The notes under the pieces were generated by a model. The model had not been told where the DNA came from, ran no database searches, and was given only the letters and a program-made list of their open reading frames with translations. This document shows, piece after piece, positions 58,317 to 64,000 of a DNA stretch of 64,000 bases. The position numbers and the translations under genes were made by a program. Numbering within the stretch: position 1 is the first letter of the stretch; every line of letters starts with the position of its first letter. The stretch comes from Geosiphon pyriformis (taxonomy: Eukaryota > Glomeromycota > Glomeromycetes > Archaeosporales > Geosiphonaceae): NCBI GenBank assembly GCA_016748015.1, contig JAAOMT010000659.1, positions 820,467 through 884,466 on the forward strand, given 5' to 3'.

Positions 58317-59166
58317 CATTACAGATGACTATTTCTGGTGTTGGATTAAATAACAAATCTGTAACTTGGTGCTAAAAGTTATTTGCGTTGATGTTATTAA
58401 TCTGAAGGTTTTGTATCTGAAGGTTTCAGTTTAAGTTCTTTGTATAATGGACAGAGATTCAATAGTTGTTTTATCTATAGCTTTCCAGAATCGCAATTTT
58501 GTCAATTTTTCTTTTGGTGTAATGGCCAGCAATCCTCTGGTAAGTATTCCATATCTTCTGTACATGTTTTACCCTCTCGCAGGGGTCTTTTACCAGGCAA
58601 TTTTTAACATCAGTAATCTAGCACTTTATTCAACCAATTAGTACACAACAATAAAATCAAAATAAAATAAAATAAAAAAAAGAAATAAAAGAAAATCATG
58701 TATAAGCCAAGGCAATTTTGCAAGTCAGTATCCTGTTAATAACTGTAATTAAGAGCTATTGTTCCAGTGTGTTTAAGTATCAATTACTATTAACATAGAG
58801 TGTTAATAGTGGAATTAGGTTTGAGATACCAAATAGTTATTTATTGTGTTTGGAAGGTTGTTTAGATGAAATCTAAACTTAGAGGTCTGTCTTTTTAGCT
58901 TCTAATCCTACTGCTATATATACATAATTGAGATTCCTCAATTCCTCAATTCTTTACAACAGGAATCCTGGGATTTCTGGAATCCTGCAATTCCTTTGAG
59001 AGGAATTCTAGAATTCTGGAATCCTGCAATTCCTTGTAAAAATCTTGTAATTCCTAGAATCCTGTAATTCCTAAGAAGAATCCTGGAATTTTACATTTTA
59101 CTACATCTACTTCTGATTGATTAATAACTATGCTAATATATATTCCCAATATTTCTATAAGTAATA
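58317..59166 (-). repeat. 5' LTR of B3
   Basis: 850 bp, beginning CATTACAG (decayed TGTTACAG) and ending GTAATA. Intact reference for the split left LTR. Confidence 0.92.
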
Positions 59167-59753
59167 TTGACAAATCAAATTTTGATGAATAAATTTGGCA
59201 ATAGATTCTATATCTGCTCTTTGAATTGCTTTGGCTTCTGGCCATTTAGTAAGATAGTCCATGGCTACTACAATATATCTGTTGTCTCTGCTGGTAATTG
59301 TCAATGGTCCGACTAAATTGATTCCAATACAGTCAAATAGTTGTTTCACTTTAATTGGTCTCAATGGTTCACTGGGTCTTGTTCCTTCTCTTCTTTGACA
59401 AGCATCACAATTTTGCACATATTGGATGATGTTTGAATACATCAATGGCCAATAGTATCTTTTTCTGGTTCTTTCTATGGTTGTTTCTTTATGAAAATGT
59501 CTTGCAACTGGATCTGAGTGCATGTTGAACAGTATTGTCTCTTTTTTTTGTTCTGTAATTATTCTGGTTGGTTGATTGGAATCTTTTCTATTTTTCCAAT
59601 AAAGTATATTTTGGTAAGTAATAAAATATTTGGATTGTTGTTTGATCCTCTTTTGTTCCAGTTGAGATAATTTCTCCTTGAACTGTTGAGTATTTATATA
59701 ATGTTGAAGTTGTTGATATTTTTGTATATTCATTTTTTGTTATATTTTCGTGA
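59167..59753 (-). pseudogene. B1 integrase, N-terminal half
   Basis: MNIQKYQQLQHYINTQQFKE, zinc domain MHSDPVARHFHKETTIER to NCDACQRREGTR, GINLVGPLTITSRDN (first Asp is Asn) and YLTKWPEAKAIQRADIES, up to NLICQ. Here B3 is inserted and the next residues (GCPKELLSDQ) lie at 27,859. It is in a different frame from B1 RT. Confidence 0.84.
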
Positions 59754-61215
59754 GTATTGTTTTGGTTTTGTTATATTTTTGGGTTGAAATGTTCTTAGAT
59801 TTGTTTTATCCATGACAAACTATCAGCATTTCCATTGTTTTTTCCCTTTTTATAGTGTATAGTATAAGTATATGGTGAGAGTGCTATTTTCTATCTTGAT
59901 TGTCTGCCATTTCCAAATTTTTGTTTCTGGAGTGATATCAGTTCTTTGTGATCTGTATACACCTCAAACTTCTGGCTCAAGTATTCTTTCTATTTCATAA
60001 CTGCCCAATAGATTGCTAGATGTTTTAATTCTGGTGTTCCATAGTTCTTTTCGGCTGAAGTCAAACCTCAACTGGCATATACTACTGAATGTTCTTTTCC
60101 ATCTGGTCCTCTCTGAGATAGTACTGCTCCTAATGCTTGACCTGATGCATCAGTGGTAATAATGAATGGTTTACTATAATCTGAATATATTAATACTGGA
60201 GCTTAAATGAGCTTTCTTCTTAGAGTATCAAAAGCTTCTTGTTGAGTTTCAGTCCATTCATATTTTGCATTCTTGGTTTGGAGATGGTTAAGTGGCTGAG
60301 TGATTTTAGAAAAGTTTTTGATAAAATAATGATAATAGCTTGCAAATCCCAAGAATAATTTTAGTTTGGTTACATTGATTGGTACTGGAAAGTTCTTTAC
60401 TATCTCTATCTTGTCTGGATCTGTCTTGATGTCATCTTTGCTGACTATATGTCCTAGAAACTTCAGTTCTGTTTTGCCAAAGAAGCACTTGGTAGTATTT
60501 AGCTTTAATTCTGCTCATCACAGTCTTTCAAATACTTGTTGAAAATGATAGAAATGATCATCAAATGTTCTTGAGAATACATTGGTGTTGTCTAAGTACA
60601 CAACTACTAATTTCCACAATAAGCCAGTGTACACAATTTCTATTAGCCGTTAGAAGGTTGCTGGGGTATTAATTAAGCCAAATGGCATTACTTTAAATTC
60701 AAAATTCCCTTTCCTTGTGGTGAATGCCATTTTTTCTTTGTTGGCTGAATTCATGGCTACTTGCCAATAACCACTATCCAAGTTCAATGTTGAGAACCAT
60801 TTGTTTCCACTGAAAGCATTGAATAATTCTTGTATTTGTAGAGTTAAATAACTGTTTCCACGAGTTACACCATTGAGTTTTCTGTAATCTACACAAAAGC
60901 AGATCTTCCCATTCTTTTTATGGACAAGTACTACTGGTAACAACCATGGACTCATTGATGGCTGAATTAGCTCATTGTCAAGTATTTAATTGATCTCTTG
61001 ATGAATGATTTTATGGCTGGCTGGTGGTACTCTGTATGCTCTTTGTTTGATTGGCATTATATCTCCAGTTTTTATCTGGTGTTGGATGATATCAGTTCTG
61101 CTGAATTTGTTTTCACTGGCAAAAATGTTATTGAAATTATTAAGCAACATCTTAAGCTGCATATGTTGAAGTGGGTCTAAGTTTCCTATGTTTATTTGTT
61201 CCAATTGTTCTGGTT
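59754..61215 (-). pseudogene. B1 reverse transcriptase and RNase H
   Basis: RT at 60,540-61,204: VVLVHKKNGKICFCVDYRKL, FSTLNLDSGYWQVAMNSANK and VMPFGLINTPATF, then VVYLDNTNVFSRTF near 60,565-60,605 (YLDN again). RNase H 60,000-60,290 contains the FIITTDASGQALGAVLSQ homologue with stops. A frameshift separates it from integrase. Confidence 0.82.
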
Positions 61216-62050
61216 AAAACAAATTACATTCATTTTGTCCGTATATTGTTTGTGATGTAATATCCACATATCTATAAAGCTGTGAAAAATCTGAAATAAT
61301 GCTTGGTGGTTGATCTTCTAATTCTATGCTCAAGTATCCAATGATAGTTCCTTCTGGTATTGTGATGACATCTTTTGTTGTATTGTAGATGGAAATTTTG
61401 ATATGATTGTGGCTCTTGGCTTGTATGTGAAGATTGATAAGTCCAATCTCTCCTGATTCACAATGGATTGCTTCTGCTTCAAAAATCTGTGCTTGATCCT
61501 TTACTCTTCTCTCTATTGCCAACATGTACTGATCATATGGTGAAATAGAAATTGCTTGACTGGTTGAAACAATTTCTCCTTGGCCAACAATTTCTTCTTC
61601 TGTCATATTGACTGGTATAGCTATTCTACCTGTGAATCCGAATCTCTGTATCCCTCTTGCTGTTATCCTTAATTCTTCTTTGTTTCCTACTGACACTAAT
61701 TAAGCTACTTTAACCAGAGACAGAAAGATTGCTTGTGCTATCTTTTTGTTTGGCTCTATAATATAGGCCTTTTCTGAGTTATTTTGTAGCATGGCGATGA
61801 TATTTCCTATATATCTCACATCAATTATTCCCCCTCTGATATTTATCCCTCTTTTTACTAAACTACTCTTAGATGCTAATTGAACTATTGTTGTTGCCGG
61901 AATTTCCAGTGCTATCTTCAAATCAATGCAGGTACGTGAATGTGGTTCCAATTGGATGGCATTTTTTTCTGGATACCTCAGATCAAACTTGGCATTAGTA
62001 TTATGTGTGCGTTTTGGCATAATACCTTCATTATTATCACTGAATCATTT
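61216..62050 (-). pseudogene. B1 dUTPase domain and linker
   Basis: Motif 1 HNTNAKFDLRYPE, motif 2 ASKSSLVKRG, motif 3 RGGIIDVRYIGNI (Asp kept), motif 4 EPNKKIAQAIFL and motif 5 ARGIQRFGFTGR. The linker QAKSHNHIKISIYNTTKDV with TIPEGTIIGYL matches the other copies. One stop near 61,697. Confidence 0.8.
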
Positions 62051-63330
62051 AAGTTCCTGTTCTTTGGTGAGATCAGGGAGCACAATATATTGTTTATAGT
62101 CTGGATCAGTTTTTAAATCTGAGTTGAAATCGTTGTCATTGTTATTACCATATTGGACGGAACTGGAACTGGTGTTTTTGTTGTCATCATTGTCAGAGTT
62201 TGAATCAGGATTAAAAATCGATTCTGATTCTAATGCACAGCTGCTAATTGGTTCCTCTTCTTCTGGAATTATGTAGATCATGCATGATGGTGGATTGTAA
62301 ATGAGATCACACTCATTACAATATTGAAAGTCACATGGAATCAAACAGTGGTTACATAGTTGAGTGTTTATTTCTTCTAACCATTGCTCTTGTTCTTCTC
62401 AAGTAGATGCCAACCATTGATAGTGCTCATGGAATTCTTCCAGATCATCCTCAATGTTGCCGAATACGTCGAACGTTAGAACATATTTAGATTCAGGCAA
62501 AGATAAGAGGTTGTTTTTGATTTCTAGTAGTTTACTAGTTGTCGTATCTTCTGCCTTCACACTCACCATTCTCCAGAGTTTATGTTTGTTATGTGGATAT
62601 CTTTCCAATCATTGTAACACTCGTTTCCAGGTGTCATTGATTGGTGTTCCCTTGCATACTCAATTATTGATTAGTATCATATACTGGCAGATTTCATCAC
62701 ACATTCTTCCTCTCCCAGGAATGTTGTTCCACATTCCTTTGTCGAAAAAAGTTTTCTCACAAGCTAAACATAGTGTATTATCCCATTTTTCCACTCATTT
62801 TGGTCTTTCAAAGCATTCGATGAGGCATGTGCAGCAATAGAACTTAGTTGCCATCTGGTATTCTTTGTCATTGCCACAGTATGTGCCTATTGACAACAAT
62901 TTTTTGCTGCAATCAACACATATAAGCTTTGGTCAGCGATAGCTCGATAATTGTGGTGGTGTATATGTATAAAGAGTGTAACTGGCAGTTGGTAGTGGCC
63001 CTTCTTCCTTCGCTTTTCCTTTTTTTTTTTCTCTCTTATCCCATTCCCAACTGGATAATTCTTCTAAGTCATGATCAGTGTTCTAGACTGGGTTGGCATT
63101 CTAGGTAAGTTCTGTTCCCTTTTGTTTTCCTTTGCCATTGTCATCCCATAAGAGTATTGGCAACAGCTTGTTGTGTTCTTTGTCAGCCCTCAAGACTTGA
63201 TATGCTTTCCAAGTAGATTTTGGTTTTTCTTCTTCGAAGTCAATTAGTGGTGCTGTGGTGTTGGTAGCTTTGAAGTGACCACACATTGTTGGTACTTGTG
63301 TGTGTTAACCATTTTGGCTGAGTACTAGTT
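62051..63330 (-). pseudogene. B1 Cys-rich module
   Basis: Second Cys group and acidic stretch at 62,045-62,344 (IPCDFQYCNECDLI, then PEEEEPISS). The first group (about 62,650-62,935) contains the CxxC pairs with stops; MCGHFKATNTTAPLIDFEE (63,101-63,286) follows the protease. Mostly one frame with nonsense changes. Confidence 0.6.
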
Positions 63331-64000
63331 CTTGAGTCATTCAATCAAGCATGGTGTTGGTTTTGGATAGCCAGTCATTACCAACTAAAGCTTGATATTG
63401 AGTGGCTTCTATTACCAGAACTTTGATGAATACTACAATGCCATTGACTTTAATTAGGAAGTCATCAATTTCGCCAATTAGAGTTTTGGTGGCTCCATCT
63501 ACAGTCATAATCCTGGTGCTGGCAGTGCAATCAACTTGGTAACCTAATTGATCCATGAGTTGTCATGTGATGATGCTGCCTACTAAACTGTTGTCTAGGA
63601 TTAATTTGATGGAGTGGCCATTGATCTTGGCATCAGTATACATGGCAGTGATTGGTTTTTTTTCAAGTGCAGCTCCATTGAATAATGGTGTATTTGACAG
63701 TTCTTCAAGTTTGAATGGAAAGATGGCATTCAAAAATTCATTTTTGGTGATTGTAGCAGGTGGAATATTATTGGTAGGTGGTTGTTGTTGTTCAATTCCT
63801 GGATTGCTGGATGTGGTGTCTTCAGAAGTCACCAGGAGGCTTAAATAGTATTGGAAATTTGGGTTTTGGGTGGAACCAGTGTTCAAATTCTGCTGATGAA
63901 ATCCTAATTGTTGGTGGGAAGAGCTGAGGATTGGTTGATGTACAACTATTGCCAATCTTCAGTTTTGGGTGATCCTCAATCTTAGGTTCTCTGATGTCAT
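63331..64000 (-). pseudogene. B1 protease and C-terminal gag, cut by window end
   Basis: Protease: KLILDNSLVGSIIT (catalytic Gly lost), MDQLGYQVDCTASTRIMTVD and TLIGEIDDF. Upstream is the Pro/Gln/Asn-rich end of gag (63,700-63,955). The rest of gag, the primer-binding site and the 5' LTR lie beyond 64,000. Confidence 0.82.

Larger units (their letters stand above)
27860..59166 (-). mobile_element. Ty3/gypsy element B3, inserted in B1 integrase, split by B2
   Basis: Outer ends TGTTACAAG (27,860) and GTAATA (59,166) with target duplication TTGA on both sides. Its left LTR is split by B2. Without B2 it is about 10.1 kb. Both LTRs, primer-binding site, polypurine tract and all coding blocks are present, but indels and stops break it. 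Confidence 0.92.
25506..64000 (-). mobile_element. Ty3/gypsy element B1 (outermost; runs off right end), split by B3
   Basis: Oldest element in the nest. Parts in the window: 25,506-27,859 and 59,171-64,000, about 7.2 kb of an expected 10.1 kb. On the minus strand: partial gag and protease at the right edge, Cys-rich module, dUTPase, RT, RNase H, integrase N-terminal half, then the B3 insertion, integrase C-terminal half, ORF3, polypurine tract and 3' LTR. The split is proven by the duplicated TTGA at 27,856-27,859 and 59,167-59,170 and by integrase homology resuming exactly. Confidence 0.9.

Noticed and set aside
59167-64000. A separate truncated element right of B3
   Set aside because: The TTGA duplication and continuous integrase homology show that it is the other half of B1.

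Overview
The window looks like part of a nuclear fungal chromosome, most likely from an arbuscular mycorrhizal fungus (Glomeromycotina, Rhizophagus-like). The evidence is very AT-rich spacers, many small introns of roughly 65-110 bp with GT-AG ends, single-copy fungal housekeeping genes, and a LINE type plus large dUTPase-bearing Ty3/gypsy elements that I associate with this group. The genus is inference; no marker sequence fixes it.

Region 1 (1-11,250) is a compact gene island. Eight conserved genes could be resolved exon by exon: an HtrA-type nuclear serine protease (NMA111, cut by the window start), mitochondrial ATP synthase subunit epsilon (ATP15), splicing factor CWC24, a Gemin7-like protein, UFD1 (eleven coding exons), IST1, VPS20/CHMP6 and histidinol-phosphatase HIS2. 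A further small spliced gene at 934-1468 is possible. Three pairs are divergent with 125-240 bp between start codons. IST1 and VPS20, both ESCRT-III proteins, are convergent neighbours. UFD1, VPS20 and IST1 all belong to ubiquitin or ESCRT biology; whether that proximity matters is unknown.

Region 2 (11,251-25,505) is AT-rich DNA with two LINEs arranged tail to tail: a near full-length copy (about 12.36-19.13 kb, + strand, ORF1 with zinc knuckle, ORF2 with endonuclease, reverse transcriptase, RNase H and a C-terminal CCHC motif) and a 5'-truncated copy (about 19.39-23.94 kb, - strand). Both are dead through point nonsense mutations.

Region 3 (25,506-64,000) is a set of LTR retrotransposons inserted into one another. 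Element B1 (- strand, runs off the right edge) is split in its integrase by B3 (27,860-59,166, - strand). B3 is split in its left LTR by B2 (28,064-49,243, - strand). B2 is split in its left LTR by element A (28,356-38,574, + strand) and in its coding region by a solo LTR (44,340-45,217). Every junction can be read and each insertion has a 4-bp target duplication. With inserts removed, B2, B3 and A are each about 10.1-10.2 kb. The shared order is gag (CCHC), aspartic protease, a Cys-rich zinc-binding-like module, dUTPase, reverse transcriptase, RNase H, integrase, then a separate third ORF (ORF3) before the polypurine tract. ORF3 is conserved between families A and B and matches nothing I recognise.

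The items most worth following up are ORF3, the dUTPase plus Cys-rich insertion in pol, the YLDN version of the reverse transcriptase YxDD box in all four copies, an inverted repeat pairing the LTR end with the primer-binding site in both families, and a readable record of C-to-T decay. No copy appears able to move on its own.
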